Source of the DNA: Phallusia mammillata
Taxonomy: Eukaryota; Chordata; Ascidiacea; Phlebobranchia; Ascidiidae
Direction: 5' to 3'
DNA: 64,000 nucleotides
NCBI GenBank assembly: GCA_003260075.1
Contig: QLIY01000317.1
Location: forward strand, 95,330 to 159,329
A program made the position numbers and the translations under genes. This document shows, piece by piece, positions 21,701-33,840 of this stretch (the first letter of the stretch is position 1; the number at the start of each line of letters is the position of its first letter). The notes under the pieces were generated by a model that saw only the letters and a list, made by a program, of their open reading frames with translations, ran no database searches and was not told the DNA's origin.

Positions 21701-21973
21701 TTATTGTAGGCAACTGCGCCAAGCAAAGTGTTATGCAATGTGGTGAGAAACGACGTGAAGCGTTTGTGTGCCTGAAGACATGCCACCATTACAGTGCGGT
21801 TAAGTAAGTCATGGCCTAACCGCAAACCCACGTGGATTACGAGCAGCGTTTTGAGTTGCAGTGGTGGTCTCAAGAACAGTATTTATTAGCTGCAGACATT
21901 TATTAGGTTTCCTACCTGTAAACACAACCAAGTCAACATTTCCAAAATAATTCACTTGCCCTGGGCGTTCCAT
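15747..21973 (-). CDS. SLC5A8-like: SLC5A8/12-like transporter copy B (alpha), 13 exons, 601 aa
   Basis: Probable Na+-coupled monocarboxylate carrier of the plasma membrane. Exons 5'->3': 21973-21916, 21236-21133, 20932-20744, 20545-20480, 20254-20135, 19838-19684, 18828-18703, 18263-18045, 17793-17681, 16925-16768, 16388-16174, 16091-15988, 15925-15747; all phases agree and the frame is open. SLC5 features: VTFISAITVIGFPTE after exon 3 start, GGMKAVVWTDTLQTFVM in exon 6, CVMYAYFEGCDP..DQLLPY and GLFVSAAFSG in exon 8. The start ATG opens MERPGQVNYFG; the equivalent frame in copy C starts two codons earlier. Oddity: exon 7 is 15 bases shorter than in A and C, with about 27 bases, encoding the conserved segment before QRYLACKS, replaced by a G10 tract (Pro on the coding strand). 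The frame survives, but a conserved family segment is lost, so function or assembly is in doubt. Confidence 0.85.
18317..18660. mobile_element. hAT-type MITE, 344 bp, in intron 7 of copy B
   Basis: Ends are inverted repeats (cagtggttcccaac .. gttgggaaccactg), flanked by exact 8-bp duplications atttaaac at 18309-18316 and 18661-18668. No transposase frame. Copies A and C lack it at this site, so it came in after the duplications. Confidence 0.95.
18746..18755. repeat. G10 tract inside exon 7 of copy B
   Basis: Aligning to C (30600-30640) shows ctggc+G10+tctgcaccag in B where C has ctggc, then about 27 bases, then tgcaccag. Net loss is 15 bases. Confidence 0.9.
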
Positions 21974-22890
21974 TCTTGCGGTGAAAGTTGTAAGATTCTC
22001 AAAAAAAGCGTTCCGAGTTGTTGCCGAATGATGTTAACAAAAAAATATGTCAAGAAATGCCTAAAACAACAACAAGATGTTTAATTGTTTCTGCAAAACA
22101 GTTGTTCCTGTAAAACATGTCGCAAGTTAAAAAACAAAACAAAAACCTAACTGGACCTGCAAATAACCAAACTAAAATCAGGGCGCTATGGGTTTCAAAT
22201 TCTTTGTCAGCTACAACAAGATGTTAAAAACACGCCTTCCTTGACCCACTTTTATGTGCAGTGTCGGTCATCAATGGTCAAACAAAAAGTCTCAACTGGC
22301 CTCTTTTACAAATGTCTTTTGGCCTAGTTGCTAAAAAAACAATAGTTTTCAGTGTTGCACTGGCTGACAGCGCACACTACACACTGTATATACCACTGCT
22401 GTAAGTAATACTTATCATTATTTTCTGCTTTTAACTATTCAGTTGGTTTTTCGTACTTCAGTTTGAACGCTATAGAACCTCGCGGCGTAGCATTTCAGCC
22501 CGTTGCCTTGATTATGTCACCGGCTTTTCCTTCGGCACTTAAGAGCAATTAATGAACCGTTTTAATCGGTCAACTCTTGAACTGATCCCAAGGCAACTTC
22601 GTCCAAACTTCCTGACTTTCGCGTCGCCAAGTCATTGGTTTACTTTGGTGCAACTGCGCACAATTTTGTTTGTAGCTGTAAAAACAGTAAGTCCAGCGCG
22701 AGGTCTATATATAGGTTTTGTTTTAACCTCAAAATGTATTGACAAATAACGCAAAACCTTTCCAAAAACCATATGTTTATGCTCTAGGCTACCTACCTTA
22801 TACCTAAAGAGACTCAATACTTTTCGCTAAAAGCAGATAAACGAATGGTGACTTCGCTACTGACTACAACATTTATACACGCGTCCACAC
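21974..22890. promoter_or_regulatory. 5' flank of copy B shared with copy C (putative promoter region)
   Basis: Upstream of the start, B resembles 33841-34775 of copy C up to about 22890. Segments such as ttttgtttg..aaaacagtaagt and agcgcgaggtctatatataggttttg (TATA-like tatatata near 22710) are preserved. Shared flanks may hold promoter elements or may only reflect the recent duplication. Confidence 0.4.
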
Positions 22891-23401
22891 CGCGTCAAAG
22901 CCAAAAGATATCTGCCATGTAGAAATTCCACGCAGGGGAATGAGCCAATTACAGAGCGTCACACACCCAAGCAATCAATGAGGCAGGAATGCGCTTAACT
23001 ATGCCGGTGGAAAAACGTAATAAAGTGGAAAAGATGGTGGTATATTGCATTTAACAAGGAAGGAATACTCATGGACAATAACGGAACAACGAAATAACTA
23101 AAAAATATGCGTTTGCCTAAACAAACTACACACACTAAGAAACTAACGTATTTAAAGGATCAAAACAAACAAAAAAACACAAAAACGTGGGCATTTAATC
23201 TGTGTGATTCAATAAACCACTTCTGTGAACCGGATTACGTTACAGTTTTACCGTAGGGGAGCTTTTACACCACAATCATCGTGAATGAAGTTATCGCGCG
23301 CTACCACAAATAAAAACAGTGCTTTCGGAAAAAAAGATGCCAAGTGGAACTTTTAATGTACAACCACGTATCGGCGGAGTAATAAACTCCGTAGTGATGC
23401 G
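22891..23401. other. Intergenic, nothing recognised
   Basis: Between the duplicated B flank and the hAT element I see no gene or repeat. Confidence 0.5.
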
Positions 23402-24259
23402 CAGTGGCGTAGCAGCCACTTGGCGGTTCTGTCTCTGCGCCAGGGGCGGCAGGCTGCAAGGGGGCGGACGATGCATGTTTCAAGCTTTGGACAGATTTAA
23501 ACTTAAAGCTGAAACTAGGTTTACCGGCATACACCACTTGAATGATATGTTTTGATTTTTAAATCCTCACGCGCTGCTGCAAAGCGAAAGTCACAATGGA
23601 TTCACCAACGCTTTTAAAAGCACTTATGACGACCAGGTGGACTTTTTGGAGTTGGCTGTGGAAATTGACAGATTTAAGAGGCTGGTGCGAAGCAGTGAAA
23701 CCACGTTTGATCGTAATGCAACAGCGTTTGATGTTTTACAGTGGTTAGCTAAATCACACCTACTTGATTCGACACCATATTTATGCTTGTGTCTAAAACT
23801 TTATCTTACCGGTGTTTCAATTGCGAGCTGTGAGAGGAGTTTCTCAAAGCTCAAAATGATAAAGTCGTATTCACGTTCTACCATGAATGATCCGCTATCA
23901 GCTCTATCAATTCTTTCTATAGAAAGAGACTACCTTCAAAAACTTGATTTCGAAGATATTATCGCTGATTTTGCTTCGGCGAAAGCTCGAAAAGTTCAAT
24001 TTTGAGGCGGCTATTGATCTTTTATTTGCCTAATACATTTGTTCTCCATTTTTTGTCTTTTATTTTTGGCCTTAACGCTGAGACAGTGAGGCTTCTTTCT
24101 CGAGCAATATAGAACTTCTGAGACGCGGCACATTATTTGTAATTATTTTTATTGAAAAGATTGCTTGAACATGAAACTATTTCAAAATGTGCTGCAGTCT
24201 ACTTAGGGCGGCATTTTCAACGAAAGCCAGGGGCGGCAGCATGTGCTCCTACGCCACTG
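23402..24259 (+). mobile_element. Internally deleted hAT transposon, 858 bp
   Basis: The ends are inverted (cagtggcgtagc .. ctacgccactg) and the element is flanked by exact 8-bp duplications gtgatgcg at 23394-23401 and 24260-24267. Inside is the C-terminal end of a hAT transposase (see 23637-24005). The exact target duplication suggests a fairly recent insertion. The element is too short to be autonomous. Confidence 0.95.
23637..24005 (+). pseudogene. hAT transposase C-terminal (dimerisation) fragment
   Basis: An open frame of about 122 codons without its own ATG (it enters at GTG). It ends with the hAT dimerisation region: LTGVSIASCERSFSKLKMIK, then NDPLSALSILSIERD. The catalytic DDE part and the zinc finger are missing. 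It is therefore a relic carried by the deleted element at 23402-24259. The family is often annotated as zinc finger MYM-type protein 1-like in animals. Confidence 0.88.
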
Positions 24260-24267
24260 GTGATGCG

Positions 24268-25765
24268 GCGGTTTGATGAATTTACTAAAAGGAATACCCG
24301 GTACCGCACATCCTGCACTGCAACATAATGGTAAACCATTGGCAGAGAAAATTCAAAACAAATACGTGGGCATGACAGCAGCACGCCGTTGCATCCCAAA
24401 ATTGTCATGCAGAGGAAACATAATAACATTGGGTAAATTCGCAAAATTTGCTAAATTTCCTGTTTACTGTCAACGACACATCCTCTTTAAACCCCCTTTA
24501 ATGTTTCAATACAAACGCAATTTGACTTCATCGGCAACTTGGTTAGCTGAAATGCGTTGTATTGTAGTAGGTTTAACTGATTATTGCCAATTTTGAGTAT
24601 TTGTCAACAGAATAGTCGTTTTATACATTGACACTTGACCGACATTGCTTTAACCCAGAAGAACCTGATTGGTTAAACAAAACTAACGTCACCTTATAGC
24701 AGAAAATTAATAAAAACTGATCTGACAAACTTGCAATACAACAGGCAGCTTCGCTAGGTGACTTGAAATACTTTGTTCAGACAGCTGGAAGCTAAAAACG
24801 CCAATTGTGGCTATTAGGTTAAAATTCATCGTGTATTGCAACGAAGGAAATTGGTTTAGCTCGTTATTAAAAATGTATTTTCGTGATGTAGCCCTAAGCT
24901 GCTGTTATCTCTTTTCGTTTTAAGAATAAGCAATGTTGCTTTAGTATATGTCCTGTTGGTTGCTTTCTGATGCCTCAGCAGTGCGTTAGACCATGTTGTC
25001 AATCATTTATGTAAACTATGTTAGGGGATAAGCGCTATAAGTTATTCGGATTGGAAAAGTAGCAAGGCGTCGAGACCAGTCTCCCGTCCATCAATCAAGC
25101 TTAGCCTGTTCGAGCCAAAGAAACTCTAATCGTCTAGCAATGCAAGTGAACCCAATGTAGATAATATACTCCGTTTATCACAAAGTGCTAAAATATAGTG
25201 AGGTAAAGCAAGTTGGCAAAAGTTCCCATTTCTATGCGCTTGTCTTATAAGTTAACTCGATAAACCCCTGGTAAAAAAATCCAGATAACTAAGATGAAGG
25301 AATCCTATGAAGTTCAAGTTCTACCAAGCAGTGATTAAACCGTTTTTTTCGACAGAATCCAGGACACTCCAGAGCATTACTACCGACTAGTTTTTGAGTT
25401 TGTGACCGTTCGGCCAAGCAGAGGGTTTATGTAGTACCCATGAGCGACAATTAGTGGCCATTGGGGCAGGTCAAACCCATAGTAGTATATAAAAACATAA
25501 AGTGTAAACAGGTAACCAAAGAAACAGTGCGATAATGGGTCATTTGCCATCCATCTCCTGAAACAAAACAAACGGGCAACTAATTCTGCCGATCATAGCA
25601 TCTAGAAAAGTAGATGGTTTAACGGTCATAACGTTAACCGAGCTAATATGCTAACACAATGCTTTTCTAATTCATATGAAAAACAAAAGGTCATACTTCA
25701 ACACTTCTTTTTAGAATAAGCTTAAAATTTATTTTTAAAATTTATTTAATTGACGGATATACACC
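24268..25765. other. Intergenic between the hAT element and SLC5 fragment E
   Basis: No exon of the SLC5 family or other known gene is visible. The 24273-24596 frame spans the hAT target duplication and has no recognised domain. Confidence 0.5.
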
Positions 25766-26370
25766 ATGAACGAAATTGCTTCGACACCGAAAGGGTTTGG
25801 GACAGTTGATATGATTGTATTCATAGGTAAGTTTGAAAAATTGTTGTGTCATTAGGTTTAATTTATATTTGGATATAACATTGCATGGAACAATAACATC
25901 ATGCTCCATGCAAACGCTTGATTTTGGTGCTTATCTTAAAATTCTGTTAAACTTAATTAAAGGTTTCCGCTATTTTACTCAAAATAGTGTTAATAGAATT
26001 AATTGTTTTTTGAAGGAACCTTATCCATTTCCCTGCTTGTTGGAGTGTACTACGCCTTCAAAGATCGAAGCAAAAAAAAACAGATAACTACTACTTCGGA
26101 GAAAGATCTATGTCACCGGTAAACCAAGTCGTTTTTAAATAAAACTAAACATTTTCTAAATATTATGTGCACTGTTTCAAGATTCCAGTTGGATTATCCA
26201 TGTCGGTCACGTACATTTCTGCATTGACGGTAATCGGTTTCCCTACTGAAACTTACGGCTATGGCACTGTACTCCTCTGGTATAGTTTGACCTGGGTGAT
26301 CATGAACACGGTCCTTTTCTTTTGCTACATTCCATTCATCCGAAGACTTAAAGTCGCCTCCATTTACGAG
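25766..26370 (+). pseudogene. SLC5A8/12-like fragment E (beta), exons 1-3 only
   Basis: Three exons match the start of copy D: exon 1 25766-25826 (MNEIASTPKGFGTVDMIVF), exon 2 26016-26118, exon 3 26182-26370 (IPVGLSMSVTYISALTVIGF). Splice sites are intact. Exon 2 is 103 instead of 104 bases: in the codons after DRSK there is an A9 run and one base fewer than in D and F, so the frame shifts. Exons 4-13 are missing, the next 800 bases being AT-rich repeats and then fragment F. E lies head-to-head with copy B, about 3.8 kb from its start. Confidence 0.85.
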
Positions 26371-26847
26371 GTGATTTTACACTGCTATGCTTGTACTAAG
26401 TTTGAAAGTGACAGCAAATGTAGCTTTGCACAGTAATTGTACGTGGAATTACACAAAAAAATAGCACATAAAGTACCAAGATGTAATTCTTTCAACGTTT
26501 TTTTGCAATGATATTACCACGATGAAATTGTACAAAAAAATTACCAAGATATAATTATGGATACAAATGTCGTTTATACTACCATAAAATGACCCTATAC
26601 CGCACAAAAAACTGCTGTTTTTGCAACATATGCATTGCTGAGATGAAAAGTTATCAGTACTGTACCACAACAAATTAATGCAAAAAATAGTGCGATTAAA
26701 TTAATACACACACATTGCTGTGATAAAATTGCCACAATGAAATTACTCTGATGCAGAAAAATAAACACGACGAAATTGCATTCGTCAGAACTTCCTTATC
26801 ATGCTCATTGTTTCGGCTTACCAACCTTTCGGCTTACCAACGGGGAA
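26371..26847. repeat. AT-rich degenerate repeats
   Basis: The motif aaattaccaagat / gatgaaatt(g/a) recurs irregularly between about 26450 and 26770. No gene seen. Confidence 0.45.
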
Positions 26848-27159
26848 CACAAAAGCAACTGAAAAGGTTTTTGTTGCAGTTCCTGTGCCTTAAGGCCGGA
26901 TTAAACGAAAATTTGGATCAGGAAAACCACCTCTAATGGTAACGGATCGCTTTAAGGACCAAGCAAACATCGTAAAAACTGGACGTTTGCTGCTTGTTTG
27001 CTGACCTCGTTGCAAAATGATCTCACCCTTTTCATTCCGCTAAACTTATGCATCGCGAACAGTAGCTGGCTGAAACACAGTGTTTTTGCTCTCGCTAACA
27101 TTGTGTTTAAAGTGAAACTATTCGCAGTTTTTTCTGCAAAATTAAATCAAAAATCAAGT
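26848..27159 (+). promoter_or_regulatory. 5' flank of beta copies, conserved between F and D
   Basis: This stretch aligns with 41482-41815 directly upstream of the ATG of copy D (for example aaacgaaaatttggatcagg, catcgtaaaaactggacgtt, gcatcgcgaacagtagctgg, and tctgcaaaattaaatcaaaa just before ATG). It probably contains the beta promoter and 5' UTR. No TATA box is evident. Confidence 0.5.
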
Positions 27160-27419
27160 ATGGACGAAGTTGCTTTGATCCCTAAGAGTTTTGGAACAGT
27201 AGATTTGGTTGTTTTTGTTGGTTAGTAGACAAAATGTTTCTAACTTTTGTTATAAAATCTTATCGCTCTCTTCCGAAAAAGTGTACAAAACGAACCTTTA
27301 TTTGTTATTTAAAAGGAATCTTATGCGTTTCACTGCTTGTGGGGGAGTACTACGCTTTCAAAGATCGAAGCAAACAAACAACTGATAATTACTACTTTAG
27401 AGAAAGATCTATGTCACCG
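27160..27419 (+). pseudogene. SLC5A8/12-like fragment F (beta), exons 1-2 only
   Basis: Exon 1 27160-27220 (MDEVALIPKSFGTVDLVVFV) and exon 2 27316-27419 (104 bases, in frame, with DRSKQTTDNYYF) closely match copy D. A few bases after the exon 2 donor the sequence switches to the 3' flank of copy C (from about 27440), which runs on the other strand. The copy is thus cut at intron 2 by the edge of the duplicated C unit. Exons 3-13 are absent. Confidence 0.85.
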
Positions 27420-30391
27420 GTAAAACCGTTACCACATCTCTTAGCTTTGCAGAAAATGTCAGCACATGTATTGTGGTTCTCACAGACAAGAGGATGGCAT
27501 ACACTATCCACAACCACTTAATCCTACAACACATGAAAAAAATAAATTGGTGTAATTTGTCAAGCCGTACGCTTTAAATGTCGCATCTAATCAAGATAAT
27601 AAGGTCCCACTCTGCAACTGCTTTCAGTGCAATTTCATATTATAGATGTAGCAATACTGCAGTTTGAAATGAAAAGACATCGATTATGTTTGCTAATTGG
27701 CAAGTTGTGCATCTGAAACTTGCAAAGGTTTCAACTCTGTTTTTCCGGCATTCTGTTCGCCACGTAGTGGAACACCAAAGCGAAAAAACTCGCGAATTTT
27801 TGGAGGAAGGCAGTTGTTGTCAACAAACGGCAGAAATAAATCTGGATTCATTGCTGAAGGCTTGTTGGCTCCTGTACAACATTTAAATAAGTCATCGAAA
27901 TTCGTAACGGCGGAAATGCAGACGGATTTTACCTGTAGCAAATGAAACTAGCAATCCAACCACCAAGGTTACTAAAAACGAAATGACCCCATAGTAGAAG
28001 TAAGATACAGCAAAAAGAGTATTCTGCAGCGTTGATCTAAAAGGAATTTGTTTCTTTAAAAAAAGTACACAAGCAAACACAAACCAAGCCATAAAATTAT
28101 TGATTTATTTAAACCTTTCAGGTGTAATCATTATAGAAGTCGTTGAAACAAAAGATTGATTAGTGGTTTCTGGTAACCAAGTCGCATTTGACAACAACGC
28201 TTCAGTCTGACACTGATCGGTATATGTCGCTATAAAGGCGTATTTCTCAGGTGGTTTCCCGTATATCAGAGCACCGGCTGAAATCCAACAAGTGAACACC
28301 GTTGCTACAACCTGGGCAACTGCCGCTCCCTGAAAAACAAATGTTTTACCCTTTGTTGAATATCGTATAAATAAAATAGTTGTGGAATTTTTGCACGATC
28401 CATACAAAACTAAGACTACTAAACGGTTTATTGTAATATTTACATGACTAATAATGTGATTACCCCAAGCGTGGGAAGAAGAGAAAGTCAAAAAAGTATA
28501 TTTTTAGAAAATATCAAACATTAACTCAAACTAAATGTAAAAAACATATTTTGTTTCCGAATATGGTAGATGTTGTATTAAATACAGGAAAATTCAGCAT
28601 GTACGAAATAATAAAAAAAACATGTTTTTAGCGCCGAAGTAATAAACTATTTTTAAAACCCGACAAACGTACGATGTCCTAATATTACAATCCATTTATA
28701 CAGCGACGTTCGTATGAAGTCCATTACAACGAATTTGCAAACGTTTTTCACTAACAAACAATCTGATGTATTGTATAAAATAAACAGCTCGTAGATTCGC
28801 AATAGACACAGCGGTAGGGGAGCCCTACCTCCCATGTTCAAACACGGTTGTTAGAAAAAAACGAATACATTATACATTCAATTTGCAACCGCGCCGAGTC
28901 AACGAATATTCACAACTTACAATGGTTGTGCACCAAGGAATAAACACGGCAAGTGTGAAGACTCCCAATATTGGGCCACCGATGGAGCCAGTTATGATGA
29001 GACCAAGCTGGTTGACAGTGGTGTTGATAAATTCAATAGAAAATGCGTACGACATCACCAGAACTCCGCAAACGAAGACTAAAAAGGTAGCTTATGTTTG
29101 TAACAGATTATTAATAGCCTATAACAGAAGCGTTTTTAGGGGTATCGGTCCCAGAGGGTTAAACCGGCGATTCAGGCCCAGACTTAATTTTTAACAAAAT
29201 GCGCCTAATTCAAACCCGACGTTACGTTATAGGTTACATGTGTAAGGTCATTTTAGCTTGTTAAATTTATGAACTATTTTGAAATTTCGAGTTGGGGTTG
29301 TATACTTTTGGGTTCGGGTCCCAATTTAAGGTCAACTCTAAATAGTTCTATTGATGGCTACCAATAAGACGCCTTTTTCAAAAAGAATTTAAATGAATGT
29401 AGAACTTATAATTAGTTTGATGTTAAAAAGTTCAAATCTTACTTTACTTTACAAAATTGCACGGAATTCTGAAACATGGGCATAAATCTTAAGAGGCTGC
29501 AGGCTAAATCTTAAGAGGCTGCAGGCTAAATCTTTACCACAGCGCGGTGTAGTAAAAAGGTACTCGTTAGGACTTATATAATTTTAGATAATGACTTATA
29601 TAATGTAATATTATCACTTAATGTAACGCTAAAGTTACCCTGATATGAAAGCTGCTTAGGAAATGTATCTTGCTCCAAAATACTATGCAGACAAGATGAA
29701 GTTTAGATGTTATTACAATAGCAGATGTTGGCAATGAACAAATATTTCAGTCGTGATACAATCTTAACTTTATCGTTTTCAAAATGCTTCGAAAACTCAC
29801 AAGGCACAAATCAAAAAGAAATATTGTGTATAATCAGTTGGCTAAAACACTTAAAGTTAGAAACTAACGAAACCAACCTGAGATTTTGCTGATACGTAAC
29901 TTGGTGCGTTCACTGAGGTTAGGTTTCCATGGAAGAATAAAGTCTTCCAAAATAAGCGCCCCGTTTGCATTGATTCCAGACGATATTGTGCTGTGGAAAT
30001 TAGATTAAAATATAAGAAAGTTGTAAAAACACAAACCACTTTGATTTTTTAGGGAAAACATATTAAGACAAAAATTAAGGAAAACATCTTAAGACCAGAC
30101 ATTAAAATTTCGCTAAACGCTACGTCAACACTAAGCGGTGTTTGGGTCGAGGCGATGTTTGCAAAAAAACAGATTGCACTTTTGTTAAACAACTGAAGCA
30201 ATTCAGTTTGAGTATTTTTATGTCAAAAAAGACCTTTTTTTGTGCAGTGCCTGGTTTCCAATACAGTAATTCACCTCATAGCTCCACTGAACACCGCTGA
30301 TACAAAGAGACCTGCCATACCAGGAACTTTCTTAAAAATCTTTACCACCATATATGGCAGAAGTTGGTCGGGTTTTTCAATTTCTCCAGTT

Positions 30392-30401
30392 GGGGGGGGG
30401 G
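30392..30401. repeat. G10 tract inside exon 8 of copy C
   Basis: Exactly ten G replace a short stretch of coding sequence. The same length occurs in exon 7 of B and at 52655 and 54095. Confidence 0.9.
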
Positions 30402-32908
30402 TAGTGGATCACAGCCTTCAAAGTACGCGTACATCACACATCCAATCATTGCAGAAAGCGTGAAAAAGATAACAGAGGGAACAATGGACAACACGGCAGC
30501 TCTACAACATGATTTTACGTTTATTCAATGTTTAGAATACAACTGTTTGACGATTGACCGCACATGCGAGCGTGTTTTACGGATTTGCAGGCCAAGTAGC
30601 GCTGGCTGATAGATTGGGTGACACATCCCGCACTGCACCAGATAAATGTTTGACCAATTACAATCGACCAGATGGTGTAAGGATATGTTGGATCCAAGTT
30701 GAAACTGTAAGTGTACATACATGAAAACGACTATAGGGCTTTGAAAAAAAAACCTTAAGTTTAATGAGGTTTGATACAAGTACTTGTAGTCCAAAGTGGA
30801 CCTTTTAAAAACAGTTTTTCGAATATTGTATTGCATGTACGAGTCATATAAAAAAAACAATCATATTTATTATTTTTAAGAATATTTTTTTAAATATGTG
30901 TGCACTTAGGCAGTGTTTTCATCAAGTTAGTCGCTTAAGTTGTATTTATGTCGCCCGTTTTATTCGGGAAAAGTTAGTTAGAAATTTAAACTGCGTATGT
31001 AGCTGCACACATGTATTTAACAACATTATTGTTAGGAATTCCACGCCAAGTACTTTCTAATAGCTTGTTGATATCTAGCTAAATTAGGCTAAGCATTTTT
31101 GCTGTCTTGAGCGTTCTTGTACACCACCGATATCTCCTGTTTACATTAGCTACTACATACAATCATACTGTTTAACAGATGCATACTTAATTGCGTTGTG
31201 TCTGTTTCCTCTTTCCAGTGCTTCCCACACATTTGTAAATCCCCCGACATCGCTGGTGGATTTGATAAATGCGGCCACCATACCAGCCAACATTACAAAA
31301 GTCTGTAATGTGTCGGTCCACACAACTGCCTTCATTCCTCCCTATCAAAGCGACCAAAATGAAAACAAACAGGCCAGTACCTTACAATTTACCTGACCTA
31401 AATGTCCTTACATTATGCAAGATATTGGCCTACATGAAAACCCTAAACTTTATGAGTATTTATGAGTATTTATGAGGCAACAATATAGTGAAGGATCAAG
31501 AACATACAAGTTGGCAAAAGGACAAAACAAATCGAATCTCCATACCAAGGTTGTATAGACGATACAAATTACGCTGGTGAGACCAATAGTCGTGCGAAGA
31601 CTTAGTGGTGTCACAGCGCTCAATGCCAATGCTGGTAGATAAGTTGTCATTCCGTAGTACAAAGTCTGTGTAATTGATAAGCCACAAAATCATTATTTTC
31701 CCATTTATTATAAATGTTTGTGAAAGCAGATCTTACCAAGTAAAGGATAGATCCACCAGAAACCAATAATCGTAAGTTGCGATGAAAACGAATCTCCAAT
31801 AACTATGAAAACAACGACGAACTAACAATATTGAAACTCATGTTTTAAAAAGATCCAATTTACATTGTAATAGATGTTAAAAGTGGCCAAATATTGGGTT
31901 AATGACCAATTTTTTTCTACTTTTGTGCATCACTACAACATTTTGGAAAGTGGATTTAATTCTAGTTAATCGTGACAAAAAACGTAAATACATTTTGACA
32001 CCAATTTCTGATTTAAAATGTGGGTTATTCTATTCTAAAGACTAGACAATACCTCGTAAATGGACTTGAGTTTTAATCTGTGGATGAGTGGTATGTAATA
32101 CACAAAAGCGACAATGCAAGGAATGATGTTTGAAATCGAGTACCAGAGGATGATCGTGCCGTAACCATACGCTTCAGTTGGAAAACCGATCACTGTGATA
32201 GCTGATATAAACGTGACGGCAATTGACATTCCCACCGGAAACTTTAAAGATACTTTTGTAAGCAGTGTTTTTGCATATGTTAAGCTGTTATTCAGTTGGC
32301 AGTATTACACGATTTGCGATTCTTGTCTTATTTCAAAAACTAAAACAAAACTTAACTTGCAAACAAAAACAACAACTTGCACAATGTTTTTGACACTATT
32401 TACAACTTTATGGTTAATTGTAAAATGAACAACACTACTGATGTCTTGTTACCGGTGACATTTTTCTGCCTCCAAAATAATAGTTGTCTGTGTTTTCCTT
32501 TTTGCGATCAACGATTGCGTAATAAAGTCCCACCATGAGTGGCCCAAGCAACAATCCTTTAAAAAACAAATAAAGTACCTGAAGGTATTAGGGCCATGAT
32601 GAAAGAAAAAGTTGTAAGTTGTAGTTGTTATTAACTTCACAACTTATACGTACTCGCAATCATTTACCCGTTTGTTCTGTATAATACTTGCTACAACCAT
32701 TCACTGTTCAAATCTGCTCGTTTAAGACTTTTTATTCCGAATAAATGGTAATAAAAACACAAAGATTTTGTTGTTGTGTAGAAACTTTTAAACGGCTTAT
32801 TCAGTTAGCGGAACATTATAATTTATAAGGAACTATAAAAATGTTTATTTCAGGCAAGATTTTATACGGTTATGTTTGAGAGGTGAGTGTCAAAATAGTA
32901 GGCTAGAT

Positions 32909-33395
32909 CAGCGCTGTTCAAACTTTTTGAGCCACTGAACAGTTTCTGCATTAAAATAATTTTGCGGAACACCAAAACAAATTTTGATGCAAAGAAGCAA
33001 CTAGGCTCAAGGTGACACCAAAACGCTAAGTAGCACATCAAGTAATCACTGAAACGGATAAAAACGCTTATATAACGCTATTGTTTCGGGGAGGTTTTAT
33101 GAAAACATAACAATATAACTATAGTATTGTACCTAAAAACAATATTCGCCAATCACTGGCTGTTCCTTGATTCATCGTTTTCCGCGCAAACAATTTTGCT
33201 GAACGTCAGAAAACTTGTTGAATCTCGCTTTGGATTTAAATGTTTCATAAAAAAGTCATTTTCGCCCATTGTGTTAAACCAGTAATTTTCGACCGGTGTT
33301 CGACATGAACACTAGTCAAACTATAGAAGTCTAAAACATTAGAATCCTATATTTAAACCAGCAAATTTCTCGCGGAACACCGGTTAAAATCACTG
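32909..33395. mobile_element. hAT-type MITE, 487 bp, in intron 1 of copy C
   Basis: Begins cagcgctgttcaaac and ends ttaaaatcactg; the ends are imperfectly inverted. Imperfect 8-bp duplications (ggctagat 32901-32908, ggctgggt 33396-33403) flank it. Copy B has an empty site (ggttgggt) at the matching place near 21583-21590, which confirms the borders and shows insertion after the B/C duplication. Confidence 0.8.
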
Positions 33396-33840
33396 GGCTG
33401 GGTAAAATTTTTATGCGTCAACATACATTCGGTTGGATACCGTTATTTGTTTCACCAACAGCTGTTAATAAATAGCTTCACTTTGCAACGACGGGAAAGT
33501 GTTATGCAATATAGTGAGCAACGGCGCCAAGCAAAGTGTTATGTAATGTGGTGAGAAACGACGTGGAGCGTTTATGTGCCTGAAGACATGTCGCAATTAT
33601 GGTAAAGTGTTGTGTAATGTGGTGAGAAACGACGTGGAGCGTTTATATGTGCCTGGAGACATGTCGCCATTACGGTACGGCTGTGTACGTCAGTCACTGC
33701 TTTTACAAGCATGGCCTAACCTAACCTTTTGAGTTGTAGTGATGGTCTCAAGTACAGTATTTATTAGGTTTCTTACCTGTAAACACCACCAAGTCAACAC
33801 TTCCAAAATAATTCACTTGTCCTGGGTGTTCCATTTCCAT

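Larger units (their letters stand above)
27693..33840 (-). pseudogene. SLC5A8-like: SLC5A8/12-like copy C (alpha), complete except for a +8 shift in exon 8
   Basis: Thirteen exons: 33840-33777, 32556-32453, 32241-32053, 31802-31737, 31665-31546, 31341-31187, 30704-30564, 30501-30275, 29990-29878, 29078-28921, 28329-28115, 28036-27933, 27871-27693. All splice sites and all other exon lengths equal those of B or A. Exon 8 is 227 instead of 219 bases, because ctccag-tttt-c-agtgg of B reads ctccag-tt-G10-t-agtgg. This shifts the frame just after the codons for CDP. Without that lesion the product would be 608 aa, starting MEMEHPGQVNYFG. Exon 7 retains the segment lost in B (CVTQSISQRYLACKS). If the G10 tract is an assembly error, C is a working gene; I call it a pseudogene only on the sequence given. 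Confidence 0.75.

Noticed and set aside
25040-25140. tRNA-like gttcgagcc near 25110
   Set aside because: No A box or cloverleaf could be found around it; 418-430 and 5607-5616 carry similar words in plain repeats.
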